Source: SABI01 sp963663665 (GTDB lineage: Bacteria > Spirochaetota > Spirochaetia > Sphaerochaetales > Sphaerochaetaceae). Taken from it: 17,300 bases of DNA. The position numbers and the translations under genes were made by a program. The notes under the pieces are model-generated. The model saw nothing but the letters and a program-made list of their open reading frames with translations. It ran no database searches and was not told where the DNA came from. Location of the stretch: contig CAXXKP010000007.1 of NCBI GenBank assembly GCA_963663665.2, forward strand, positions 1-17,300, given 5' to 3'. Every line of letters begins with the position of its first letter. Position 1 is the first letter of the stretch. Below are positions 6,990 to 14,631 of this stretch, in pieces.

Positions 6990-8021
6990 ATGATAAACAA
7001 ATCAGCATTTGTTACGGGAAAGAAAAAAATCGATATTATTGAGGTTGACCTTAAACCAATCGCTTCGAATGAAGTGAGAGTCAGTATCAAAGCTTGTGGT
7101 ATCTGTGGTACGGATATGCATTTTTATAACACATTCCAAAATGGGAATCCAACTCCTCTTGGTCATGAAGTAGCTGGAGTCGTTGTAGAAGTTGGGGATA
7201 GTGTTGATGACATACGTGTTGGATCTGATGTTGTTGTTCAAAACAATGTAGCATGTGGAGTGTGTCATAGTTGTTCAATGAGACGTCCTGAATACTGTAG
7301 TAATATACAAACCTATATGGATGATCAAGCGGGTATGGCTTCATATCTCACAGTAGATAGAAATATGATAATTGAATTTACTGGCCTTGATTATGCAAAA
7401 GCAACCCTTGCTGAACCCATGACAGTTGCTATGGATCTTTTTCAGGAAGCTGATATTAAAAAAGAGGATACCGTATTAATAATGGGTCCTGGCGTAATAG
7501 GTCTCTCCCTCGTCTATTTAGTTTCTCATGCAGGAGCTTCTTCAGTTGCAGTAGTGGGGCATCATCTTGATACTACGAGAGGCTCATATCGAAAAGAAGT
7601 GGCAACATACTTTGGTGCTGATATTATATTTGATTCCTCTGATCCTGATTGGAAGAAGAGCGTAATGCAACAGTATCCGCAAGGTTTCTCTAAAGTGATT
7701 ATTACGAGTCCCCCCAAAACAATTCCTGATGGAATTGAGCTCGCAGGTTTTGGTGGATACATAGTCTATGATGGTATTAGCTTTAGTGACGATAGCATCA
7801 CATTTGGGGCAAATGATTTTCATTTTAATAAGAAACGACTCATTGCGTCTCATGCAATCCCGAACTATGGTTTTCCTTATGCACTTGAACTGTTAGAGAA
7901 GGATCCAAACCTCGCTAGATATCTTCTTACGCACCGCTATTCGTTTAATGAGATCAAAAAAGGTTTCGAAGGGTATGATTCAAATGATGAGAAGATTATA
8001 AAGACTGTCATAGATATATAG
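6990..8021 (+). CDS. zinc-dependent medium-chain dehydrogenase (polyol/threonine dehydrogenase type)
   Basis: This 343-aa protein shows the complete zinc MDR pattern. The catalytic zinc site is Cys39 in G-I-C-G-T-D and His59-Glu60 in G-H-E, with Glu142 in A-E-P as the further ligand seen in sorbitol dehydrogenases. The structural zinc loop is Cys89, Cys92, Cys95 and Cys103 (C-x2-C-x2-C-x7-C). G-P-G-V-I-G at 166-171 is the Rossmann NAD(P)-binding turn. The family oxidises secondary alcohols such as sorbitol, xylitol, galactitol or L-threonine to ketones. It stands alone between two long spacers, next to hexulose-phosphate and polyol-phosphate genes, so a polyol substrate is a reasonable inference. 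Formaldehyde dehydrogenase is less likely because the protein is shorter than that class and lacks its inserts. AGAGGG precedes the ATG by 3 bases, somewhat tight. Confidence 0.87.
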   Translation: MINKSAFVTGKKKIDIIEVDLKPIASNEVRVSIKACGICGTDMHFYNTFQNGNPTPLGHEVAGVVVEVGDSVDDIRVGSDVVVQNNVACGVCHSCSMRRPEYCSNIQTYMDDQAGMASYLTVDRNMIIEFTGLDYAKATLAEPMTVAMDLFQEADIKKEDTVLIMGPGVIGLSLVYLVSHAGASSVAVVGHHLDTTRGSYRKEVATYFGADIIFDSSDPDWKKSVMQQYPQGFSKVIITSPPKTIPDGIELAGFGGYIVYDGISFSDDSITFGANDFHFNKKRLIASHAIPNYGFPYALELLEKDPNLARYLLTHRYSFNEIKKGFEGYDSNDEKIIKTVIDI

Positions 8022-8703
8022 AACAACAATAAACATGTTAAATATTTCCTCAATCATAACTTCTGTTTTCTTTTTATTAGTAAAACCTAGTTACTTATCG
8101 TAAAAGTCATTTGTAGGCTGGTACAATATGGTGAGCAACAGAATTTGTAACCATTTTATTTGTATATTCACCTTTATACTAACCTTTAAGATTCGTCACA
8201 TTTTTTATGCATAACATCGGGAAACGAATTAATGAACATTAACGTATCCTTTTATATATAGATGGCATACTCCCATAAATTCACATGTTGTGGCGTTTAT
8301 ACCACAGTTTTTTCCCATTATGTTGGCGAGCAATATCTCAAATATTTCCAAATAAGTTTATCTTATTTTTTCCAATTGATGATATTTAGTTCATAAATTG
8401 TTATTTACTTAGAGTATGAGTATCTGCTAGGACTTGAAGCTCACCCATTGGTGTTGAAAATGGTTAACTTCTTATTTCATAATGTATAACTAAAGAGTGT
8501 ATATACTTTTTTTGATTAAAGATTTTAAGAATAAGCAATCGTTACTCAGCTTGAATATAATTAGGTTTATTCATTCTTTTTGTAAGATATCTTCTATCGC
8601 TATTTTTCCTCTTGAATAATAGTGGTGTTGGGAAGATGATACACAGTGTCTAAGATAGAGAATTATTGAAAAGCGTAAAAATAAATATAAGGTAGGTCTT
8701 TGA
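8022..8703. other. long AT-rich intergenic region
   Basis: These 682 bases hold no supportable gene on either strand. The only structured element is a small hairpin with a T run at 8289-8313. A TATAAT at 8556-8561 faces the downstream dehydrogenase but has no -35 match at 16-18 bases and would leave a leader of about 135 bases. Both the length and the base composition resemble the other two long spacers in the window (6432-6989 and 16860-17272). Confidence 0.4.
8289..8313 (+). terminator. possible weak rho-independent terminator
   Basis: TGTGG (8289-8293) pairs with CCACA (8302-8306) around an 8-base AT loop, and one base later a run of six T follows (8308-8313). The stem is only 5 bp, extendable by one T-G wobble, and it lies 270 bases past the dehydrogenase stop. 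It has the form of an intrinsic terminator but is weak. Confidence 0.35.
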
Positions 8704-9792
8704 ATGAAAGAAGATGGTGTAAGAGTTGATAGAAAACAATTAGAAACTTTTTGTGCTTCGGTGTTCAAGAACCTTGGTTCGGGAGACTTAGAGGCTATAA
8801 GTTCTGCTCAGGTACTTGTTGCTGCTGACGCACGAGGTATTGGTAGTCATGGAGTAGGCAGACTTTGGCGTTATGTTGCAGGAATGCAAAAAGGAGTGAT
8901 GAAGGCAAACGTTGTCCCTACTATCTTACGGGAGACACCAATCTCCTTACTACTCAATGCAAATGGTGCTATAGGAATGTATTTAAGTAAAAGTAGCATG
9001 GAACTGACTATCAAGAAAGCACAAGCAATAGGTGCCTCTTTTTGTTCAGTACGAAATTCTAATCATTTTGGTATCGCGGGTTATTACGCAGAAATGGCAG
9101 CTCAAAACGATATGATAGGAATATCTATGACAAACACTGCAGCTTTGGGTGTCCCTACGTTTGGCAAAGAAGCTCTCTTCGGGACCAACCCAATAGCCGT
9201 CTCTATTCCAGCATCTGACAATAGAATGTTTACCCTCGATATGTCTACTACATGTGTTACACGTGGTAAGATTGAAGTCTACAACAGAGAAGGCAAAGTT
9301 CTCCCCAATGGCTGGGCTGTAGATGCCAATGGCACTGCGACAACAGATGCGTTTACTTTACTTGAAGATATGCTCTTTCAACGTGGAGGGGGCATTCTCC
9401 CGCTTGGTGGTCTTGGAGAATTGAATGGAGGGCATAAGGGGTTTGGGTTAGGAGTTCTCGTAGATATTCTTACCGCAGTGACAAGCGGTGGAGATTTCGG
9501 CAAGCATGTAAAGGACTCTGAAGCAACAAGTGCAAGAGTGTGCCATTTCTTCGGAGCTATCAAGATAGATGCTTTCAGAAATTCTCAAGATTTCAAAAGA
9601 GACATGGGATTTTTACTTGATGATATAAATAATTCAATTCCTGCACCTAACAGTAATAGAGTTTATTATGCAGGGCAAAAAGAGCATGAGAATGAATTGT
9701 TAAGTATGTTAAAAGGAGTTTATATTAGCAAAAAAGTATATGAACAACTGAAAAAGATAGGGGAAGATTTACAGATAGAATTGGGGTTCTAA
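8704..9792 (+). CDS. Ldh_2 / malate-type NAD(P)-dependent oxidoreductase
   Basis: The 362-aa protein belongs to the Ldh_2 family, which reduces 2-oxo acids or cyclic imines with a non-Rossmann fold (malate/sulfolactate dehydrogenases, ureidoglycolate dehydrogenase AllD, diketogulonate reductase DlgD, piperideine-2-carboxylate reductase DpkA). Visible motifs are D-A-R-G-I-G-S-H-G at 42-50 with R53 (substrate site), N-S-N-H-F-G at 118-123 with catalytic-type His121, the cofactor loop F-G-T-N-P-I-A at 159-165 and G-K-I-E-V-Y at 188-193. AAGGTAGG (8689-8696) precedes the ATG. It converges on the GntR gene with 10 bases between stops and is followed, beyond that regulator, by M20, ABC and aminotransferase genes. 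A keto acid or imine produced by the aminotransferase is an attractive but unproven substrate. Specificity within the family cannot be assigned by eye. Confidence 0.87.
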   Translation: MKEDGVRVDRKQLETFCASVFKNLGSGDLEAISSAQVLVAADARGIGSHGVGRLWRYVAGMQKGVMKANVVPTILRETPISLLLNANGAIGMYLSKSSMELTIKKAQAIGASFCSVRNSNHFGIAGYYAEMAAQNDMIGISMTNTAALGVPTFGKEALFGTNPIAVSIPASDNRMFTLDMSTTCVTRGKIEVYNREGKVLPNGWAVDANGTATTDAFTLLEDMLFQRGGGILPLGGLGELNGGHKGFGLGVLVDILTAVTSGGDFGKHVKDSEATSARVCHFFGAIKIDAFRNSQDFKRDMGFLLDDINNSIPAPNSNRVYYAGQKEHENELLSMLKGVYISKKVYEQLKKIGEDLQIELGF

Positions 9793-9802
9793 GAGAAGCT
9801 TT

Positions 9803-10486
9803 TTAGTTTACCATATTTGACTCAACGACTTGCTTGACTGCGTAACTTAAGTGGTTATGTAACACTTGAATTGCCCCATCTACATCTCTATTTTCAATTT
9901 TTTCAATAATATTATTGTGATCAATGTAGTAGCGAGTTGAATTTCCAAAGAAATCGTTAGACATTTCAGCGATACTCAAGAGATGTACATTTGAATAGTT
10001 TACTAAATTATATAGCCTTTTGTTTTCAGATAATTTGTAGATGGTTTCATGAAACTGAAAATCCTTTTCAGTTACCTTTTTCATATTTTTTCTATCATTA
10101 GCCTCTTTAAACTGTGTATTAATTTTATTTAAGGAGTCAATGTCTGACTGTTTTATGTGTGGAATTGCTAAGGATATGGCTAAAGATTCTAATGCGACCC
10201 GTATTTGGAACATTTCCAAAATATCTGTTTTAGAAAGTTCGTTTACCATTGTGCCCCTGTGATGAATAGTAAAAACAAATCCTTCTTTTTCTAACCGAGT
10301 AAAGGCTTCTTTTATGGGGGTCTGACTGACATTCAACCGAGCCACCATGTCTTTATAGCCAAGTCGCTCCCCAGCCTTTAGTTCGCCTCGTAATATCATC
10401 TCTTTTATTTCATTATATGTTTTTTCACCTAATGATTCGTACACAATTCCTTTTGACATAGTAAAATTATAACTCAGAACAGTCAT
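9803..10486 (-). CDS. GntR-family transcriptional regulator, FCD subfamily
   Basis: The 227-aa protein has an N-terminal winged helix-turn-helix (about 17-82), with the recognition region around L-N-V-S-Q-T-P-I-K-E-A at 51-61 and the wing H-H-R-G-T-M at 75-80. A helical FCD effector domain follows, with Asp142, His146 and His212 in positions typical of its metal/carboxylate site. FCD regulators usually repress organic acid, amino acid or sugar acid catabolic genes and release DNA on binding the substrate. It is transcribed divergently from the M20-ABC-aminotransferase genes across a 111-base spacer, the usual position of a local repressor. The start is uncertain: ATG 10486 lacks a clear SD. 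An internal ATG at 10459 begins just 7 bases after a perfect TATAAT (10471-10466 on this strand), which would make the message leaderless and the protein 218 aa. Confidence 0.88.
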   Translation of the reverse strand: MTVLSYNFTMSKGIVYESLGEKTYNEIKEMILRGELKAGERLGYKDMVARLNVSQTPIKEAFTRLEKEGFVFTIHHRGTMVNELSKTDILEMFQIRVALESLAISLAIPHIKQSDIDSLNKINTQFKEANDRKNMKKVTEKDFQFHETIYKLSENKRLYNLVNYSNVHLLSIAEMSNDFFGNSTRYYIDHNNIIEKIENRDVDGAIQVLHNHLSYAVKQVVESNMVN

Positions 10487-10538
10487 GAATGGAATCTTTA
10501 AAAATAAAAAATATAAAATAAATCATATCGAGAAAATA

Positions 10539-10559
10539 AAAAATAAAAAATAAAAAATA
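10539..10559. repeat. three tandem AAAAAAT heptamers
   Basis: Three consecutive 7-base units of six A and one T lie immediately upstream of the M20 gene's -35 box, with a shorter A/T unit on each side. They fall in the UP-element position for that promoter. Such A-runs can increase RNA polymerase alpha-subunit contact and can change length by slippage. Exact unit counts in homopolymer-rich sequence should be treated with care. Confidence 0.6.
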
Positions 10560-10563
10560 AAAT

Positions 10564-10592
10564 TTGACAGAAGCAAATATAAGTAACATAAT
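10564..10592 (+). promoter_or_regulatory. near-consensus sigma-70 promoter of the M20-ABC-aminotransferase genes
   Basis: A perfect TTGACA (10564-10569), a 17-base spacer and CATAAT (10587-10592) give 11 of 12 consensus bases. Expected transcription start is about 10598-10600, which coincides with the ATG at 10598. The mRNA would therefore be leaderless, consistent with the absence of any SD before this ATG. An A-tract heptamer repeat sits just upstream. The spacer is shared with the divergent GntR gene, so this is the likely target of that regulator. Confidence 0.65.
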
Positions 10593-10597
10593 GAAGT

Positions 10598-12265
10598 ATG
10601 TTTGAAGAGAGAAATAAAAATACAATTATTTCACATTTAAAAGAATATTCTACAACAGAAACTTTTAGAACACGTTTGCAAAATTTACTAGTAGCAATGT
10701 GCAATATTGATACTGTACCTTCCTCTGATGTTCATCAAACAGCAAAGAGGGAAGATGAGGTTTTTACCCTAATACGAGAAATTCTTTCAAAGTATGCGAT
10801 TACTGGATCGTTCATTAAACATCCAATAAATTCTCATATATACGAACAAAAAGAATACACACCTCCTTATTACCAAGAAGGAGAAGATTATTCCTTTCGC
10901 TATAATCTCTTGCATATTTACAATGGATTTTCAGGTAAATCTGGAATTGCTCTAAATGCTCATATTGATGTAGTTCCACCTTATTTCCCTCCAAAAATAG
11001 AGAATGGAATTGTAATCGGACGAGGGGCGAGTGATGATAAAGGATGTTGTGTGGCAATTATTGGAGCACTTATCCTTCTAAAAGAAATTGAAGATTCTCT
11101 ACATATTTCCCCCTCAGTTCCAATTGTTTCAATGTTTGTTATAGATGAAGAGTCTGGAGGCAACGGTTCACTATCAGTTTCACTTGATAGTGAACTAGCA
11201 AAAAAATATGATACTGTTATTGTTGTTGAATCAACTGAAGGGAAATTATATCCAGCGAATAGGGGTGCATTATGGTTTAAGGTAGATACAGAGGGAGGAA
11301 CTCCCGTTGCGCAGTTATCTCTCATGTTTCATATTGTACGAGAATTAGAATTAGCAGGAAAAGCTTTACGAGAGGAAAGTGAGCACCCTCTTTTTCCTAC
11401 AAAACCAGTTCAAACCTGTGTTGGTATAATTGGTGATTATGGAGAGCATCCAGCTCGAACATGTAATCTTGTTATCTTAGAGATAGAAAAAGCTGAAATA
11501 TCCAAGAGTGATTTCATAAACTTAATTGAGAGTGGATTATTTGAATACATTTCTTTGTATACAGACCGAACAAAAGATATAAACTCAATAACACATGAAC
11601 CTAAGCTCTTGAGCCACTATGAGGTGAAAGATGTAGGGGAGAAATTCCTTCTTGCTATTTATGGAACTAGTGTGCATATGGGGAAAGCGCTAGAATTTGA
11701 CAGCGCTATAGTCAAGGCAGCTTTCATTACTCAGCCACTGTATGAGAAGTTCCCTACATTACAAATAGGGTTATATAACCACTCTAGTCCTACACTTTCT
11801 TTAGAAGGAGGACAAGGATTTCTTCCTACTCATTCAATCGAACAGGTCAAAGAAGTTCTCGAAGAGGCAATTGTCTCCTCTTGGGAAACTTATAGTAAGA
11901 CAGAGATGTCGCCTCATTTTCCAAAAATAACTTTTGATAAGCTTCATAATGACGCTTATGAATGTAGTCCATCGTCGCCCTCTATTGAGGCGATGAAAAT
12001 AGTTGCAAAAGAGCTAGGGATAGATGGGATAGACCCGATCGAAGGATTTCCTGTCTCCTGTGATGCAAGAATCTTTGCTCATCATTATCGAGATAAAGAA
12101 GTAATTACATGTGGTCCTGGAACTATTTCTTTTGCTCATACAGATAATGAACAAATAGGGATTGAAGAAATAACATTGGGAGCAACTCAACTCGCACTAT
12201 CTATTTTACTTATGAGTGAATCCCTTACAGAGGAAGATTTATATAGAGTATTTACATATATGTGA
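10598..12265 (+). CDS. large M20-family zinc metallohydrolase (ArgE/DapE-like)
   Basis: The 555-aa protein carries all M20 active-site elements: H-x-D at His122/Asp124 (zinc ligand and its orienting Asp), G-A-S-D-D-K-G at 143-149 with bridging Asp146, D-E-E-S-G-G at 183-188 with catalytic Glu184 and zinc ligand Glu185, E-S-T-E-G at 211-215 for the next ligand, and A-H-T-D-N-E at 513-518 with terminal ligand His514. The middle lid/dimerisation domain includes G-T-S-V-H at 356-360. The family hydrolyses amide bonds of dipeptides, N-acyl or N-succinyl amino acids. The protein is longer than usual (370-480 aa), with extra sequence around 65-110 and in the central domain. No signal peptide is seen, so it acts in the cytoplasm. 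No SD precedes the ATG. The adjacent importer and aminotransferase suggest it deacylates or cleaves the imported compound. Confidence 0.85.
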   Translation: MFEERNKNTIISHLKEYSTTETFRTRLQNLLVAMCNIDTVPSSDVHQTAKREDEVFTLIREILSKYAITGSFIKHPINSHIYEQKEYTPPYYQEGEDYSFRYNLLHIYNGFSGKSGIALNAHIDVVPPYFPPKIENGIVIGRGASDDKGCCVAIIGALILLKEIEDSLHISPSVPIVSMFVIDEESGGNGSLSVSLDSELAKKYDTVIVVESTEGKLYPANRGALWFKVDTEGGTPVAQLSLMFHIVRELELAGKALREESEHPLFPTKPVQTCVGIIGDYGEHPARTCNLVILEIEKAEISKSDFINLIESGLFEYISLYTDRTKDINSITHEPKLLSHYEVKDVGEKFLLAIYGTSVHMGKALEFDSAIVKAAFITQPLYEKFPTLQIGLYNHSSPTLSLEGGQGFLPTHSIEQVKEVLEEAIVSSWETYSKTEMSPHFPKITFDKLHNDAYECSPSSPSIEAMKIVAKELGIDGIDPIEGFPVSCDARIFAHHYRDKEVITCGPGTISFAHTDNEQIGIEEITLGATQLALSILLMSESLTEEDLYRVFTYM

Positions 12266-12301
12266 ATACTACTATTCTCTTACATATGGAAGGAGGTTCA
12301 T

Positions 12302-13663
12302 ATGAAAAAGGTTTTTATAACCATACTCTTGAGTGTAGTTGTGCTAGGTTCTATATTTGCACAAGGTGTTCAAGAAGAAGTCATGACAAGCTTGGAAGTA
12401 CAATGGCTTCCGGCAGCTGAAAGAGTAGTGAGTCCACAATACACTCTTCCACCGGGTGCCCTTGAAGCAATTAAGGCTGAAGGTACAAAAAAAATCATCA
12501 TTTATAACTGGGGTGATCTATCATTTGATCCAGCTACAGTATTAAATGGAGAACGTTTTACAGCTCTTACAGGAGTTGAAGTGGAATGGGTTGGCACTGC
12601 TGATGAGCAGATGATGCCAAAACTACAACCATTATTCATGGCGAAGAGTGATGAAGTTGACATTGTTCCTCTAGATGCTACAAATTATCGAACCTTTGTT
12701 GACAATGGATGGTTGTTGGATGTGAGTGACATCTGGGATGAGGCCACTATTGCAAAATACCAAAAAGGTGCAAGAAGTTTAATTATTGATGGTAAACACT
12801 ACAGTGTTCCTCAAGTCGCTCGAGTTACTGATATGATGTATTATCGTCCTAGTATGCTCAAAAAAGCAGGGTATACAAATCCTCCAGAAACACTGGATGA
12901 ATTAATCACTATGAGTAGAAAAATGACCCTTGATATTGATAAGAATGGATCTATTGATCAATGGGGACATGCTTTTAGAGCTGGTGGAGTTTTAGATGGT
13001 GCTGAAATAATTAAATCTATTGCATTATTATACGGAGTAAACCCTGACAATTATAACGGCAAAGTTAACTACAACAACAAGGAAACTGTTAAGGCAGTAG
13101 AACATCTTGTAGCGTTAAGAAACACTTATAAAGTGGTTCCTCCAGGTGTTACCGCTTATCAACATGGAGATGTTGCAGACTTGTTTTTATCTGGGAATGT
13201 AGCTATCGTTATTGACCCTACATACCTATATGGAAGAGCTCTCGAATCTCCAATAAAAGATGATTTCGCAGTAGCGATGCCACCAGCTGCATATAGAGGA
13301 GGGCCTCAAACAGTAATTCAGAACTGGAATGGTTGGGCTGTATCTCAATTCTCAAAGAATAAAACGGCATCAAAAGTTTTCTTGGATATGTATCGAAGTT
13401 ATGAAGCTCAAGTTGCTGAATTCATATTAGAAAATAATGAAGTGATGTTACTTGAAGCTTACAATCACCCAGATGCAAAAAAACTTGGATATTCATCTGT
13501 ATTAGTAAAAATGACAGATACCGTTGTCGATGTTTATCAAGGACAGGGTGAAGTCTATAAGAATGTAATTATTGAATTCCAAAATGCTTTGATTGGGAAG
13601 AAAACTCCTCAACAGGCAATGGATGATGCACAAAAACAAATTGATAAAATTATGAAGTATTAA
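12302..13663 (+). CDS. ABC transporter substrate-binding protein, family 1 (sugar type)
   Basis: A 453-aa extracellular solute-binding protein. Residues 1-20 form a signal peptide (Lys-Lys start, hydrophobic core, cleavage expected after Phe-Ala20 before Gln-Gly). There is no lipobox Cys, so it is predicted to be periplasmic and not lipid-anchored by the usual signal. The mature part has the MalE-like pattern: a first strand I-I-I-Y-N-W-G at 65-71, a G-V-E-V-E-W strand near 90, D-I-V-P-L-D at 120-125, and Trp/Tyr-rich binding segments such as N-W-N-G-W near 343-347. AAGGAGG (12290-12296) lies 5 bases before the ATG, the strongest SD in the window, suiting a protein needed in excess. It follows the M20 gene by 36 bases and is followed by a strong hairpin and two permease genes. 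CUT1 proteins bind oligosaccharides, polyols or glycerophosphodiesters; the ligand here is unknown. Confidence 0.9.
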   Translation: MKKVFITILLSVVVLGSIFAQGVQEEVMTSLEVQWLPAAERVVSPQYTLPPGALEAIKAEGTKKIIIYNWGDLSFDPATVLNGERFTALTGVEVEWVGTADEQMMPKLQPLFMAKSDEVDIVPLDATNYRTFVDNGWLLDVSDIWDEATIAKYQKGARSLIIDGKHYSVPQVARVTDMMYYRPSMLKKAGYTNPPETLDELITMSRKMTLDIDKNGSIDQWGHAFRAGGVLDGAEIIKSIALLYGVNPDNYNGKVNYNNKETVKAVEHLVALRNTYKVVPPGVTAYQHGDVADLFLSGNVAIVIDPTYLYGRALESPIKDDFAVAMPPAAYRGGPQTVIQNWNGWAVSQFSKNKTASKVFLDMYRSYEAQVAEFILENNEVMLLEAYNHPDAKKLGYSSVLVKMTDTVVDVYQGQGEVYKNVIIEFQNALIGKKTPQQAMDDAQKQIDKIMKY

Positions 13664-13668
13664 AGAAA

Positions 13669-13704
13669 AGAATGAGAAGGTGAGTAATCTCACCTTCTCA
13701 TTCT
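13669..13704 (+). other. perfect 16-bp intercistronic hairpin
   Basis: AGAATGAGAAGGTGAG (13669-13684) and CTCACCTTCTCATTCT (13689-13704) are exact reverse complements around a TAAT loop. It starts 6 bases after the binding-protein stop and ends 8 bases before the permease SD. The bases after it are ACCCCC, not a T run, so it is not a standard terminator. By analogy with malE-malF type operons it should protect the upstream mRNA from 3' exonucleases and raise binding protein over permease. Confidence 0.85.
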
Positions 13705-13723
13705 ACCCCCAAGGGAGGTATTG

Positions 13724-14614
13724 GTGTTATTATTACATCGACGATATATTAAAGACAGGCAATTCGGATTTTTACTTGTATTGCCATCTATAATCTTGCT
13801 TGCTCTCATTGTGTTATTCCCAATGGCTTATGTGCTTTATCTTTCTTTGATGATGATGGTCAGTGGTCAAACCCAATTTGTCGGCCTCCTTAACTATATT
13901 AATATCCTAATTTATGATGATAAATTTTGGATGTATTTCTCTCATTCTATTCAATATGTGGTAATAGGAATTGGCAGTGCTTTTGTTGTAGGCCTAATTG
14001 TGGCGATGAGTCTTAATGTAATTACACGTTTCAAAGGGATCGCTCGAACTATTGCTCTTTGGGCATGGGCAGTTCCCCCTGTAATAGCATCACTTATGTG
14101 GAAGTGGATTCTTAATGATACAAACGGATCGTTAAATTTTATTTTAATGAGAGCTGGTGTTATACATAATCCGATACCATGGTTATCACTTCCTCATGGG
14201 ACGATGCTTGTTCTTTCTTTTGTTCATGCGTGGACAAGCATCCCGTTCATTATGATTATTCTTTTAGCTGGGTTACAGACCATTCCCACAGAATTGTACG
14301 AAGTTGCATCGATTGATGGGGCAAGTGCTGCTCAAAAGTTTAGAGCAGTTACTCTCCCACTCTTACGACCCTCTATTTTAAATTCTGTGATGATTTCTGC
14401 AATATTTGCGTTTAGAACCTTTGATATTGTTTTCACTCTAACAGGTGGAGGGCCTGGAGAGACCACTGATATGCTAGTTACTTATGTCTATAATACGGCT
14501 TTTGTATTTGGTCGGTTAGGATATGCTGCAGCATTATCAATAATCATGGTTTTTATGTCGATGCTAATGGTATTACTTTTTATAAAGTTCCTACCAATTA
14601 AAGACTTTCAGTAA
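13724..14614 (+). CDS. ABC transporter permease, MalF/UgpA type
   Basis: A 296-aa inner-membrane protein with six predicted membrane segments (about 14-44, 76-100, 110-130, 160-184, 218-236 and 265-290). The cytoplasmic EAA loop, which docks the ATPase, reads Y-E-V-A-S-I-D-G-A-S-A-A-Q-K-F near 192-206, then L-P-L-L-R-P. I place the start at GTG 13724 because AGGGAGG (13712-13718) lies 5 bases upstream; an in-frame TTG at 13721 is only 2 bases from the SD. It follows the hairpin and precedes the second permease by 17 bases. With its partner it forms the transmembrane heterodimer of the importer. No ATPase gene is present in the cluster, which is common for CUT1 systems sharing an MsmK/UgpC-type ATPase. 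Confidence 0.9.
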   Translation: MLLLHRRYIKDRQFGFLLVLPSIILLALIVLFPMAYVLYLSLMMMVSGQTQFVGLLNYINILIYDDKFWMYFSHSIQYVVIGIGSAFVVGLIVAMSLNVITRFKGIARTIALWAWAVPPVIASLMWKWILNDTNGSLNFILMRAGVIHNPIPWLSLPHGTMLVLSFVHAWTSIPFIMIILLAGLQTIPTELYEVASIDGASAAQKFRAVTLPLLRPSILNSVMISAIFAFRTFDIVFTLTGGGPGETTDMLVTYVYNTAFVFGRLGYAAALSIIMVFMSMLMVLLFIKFLPIKDFQ

Positions 14615-14631
14615 AGTCGGGAGAATCTGTT

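Noticed and set aside
8571..8768. Small - strand open frame at the start of the Ldh_2 gene
   Set aside because: It overlaps the 5' end of a clear gene, has low-complexity composition and no recognisable features.
10501..10560. CRISPR-like or mobile-element origin for the A-rich repeat
   Set aside because: Units are 7 bases of near-pure A with no spacers, terminal inverted repeats or transposase.
10498..10704. Open frame on the - strand upstream of the GntR gene
   Set aside because: It is a Phe/Tyr/Leu-rich translation of A/T-rich promoter DNA and overlaps the M20 start; no domain or SD.
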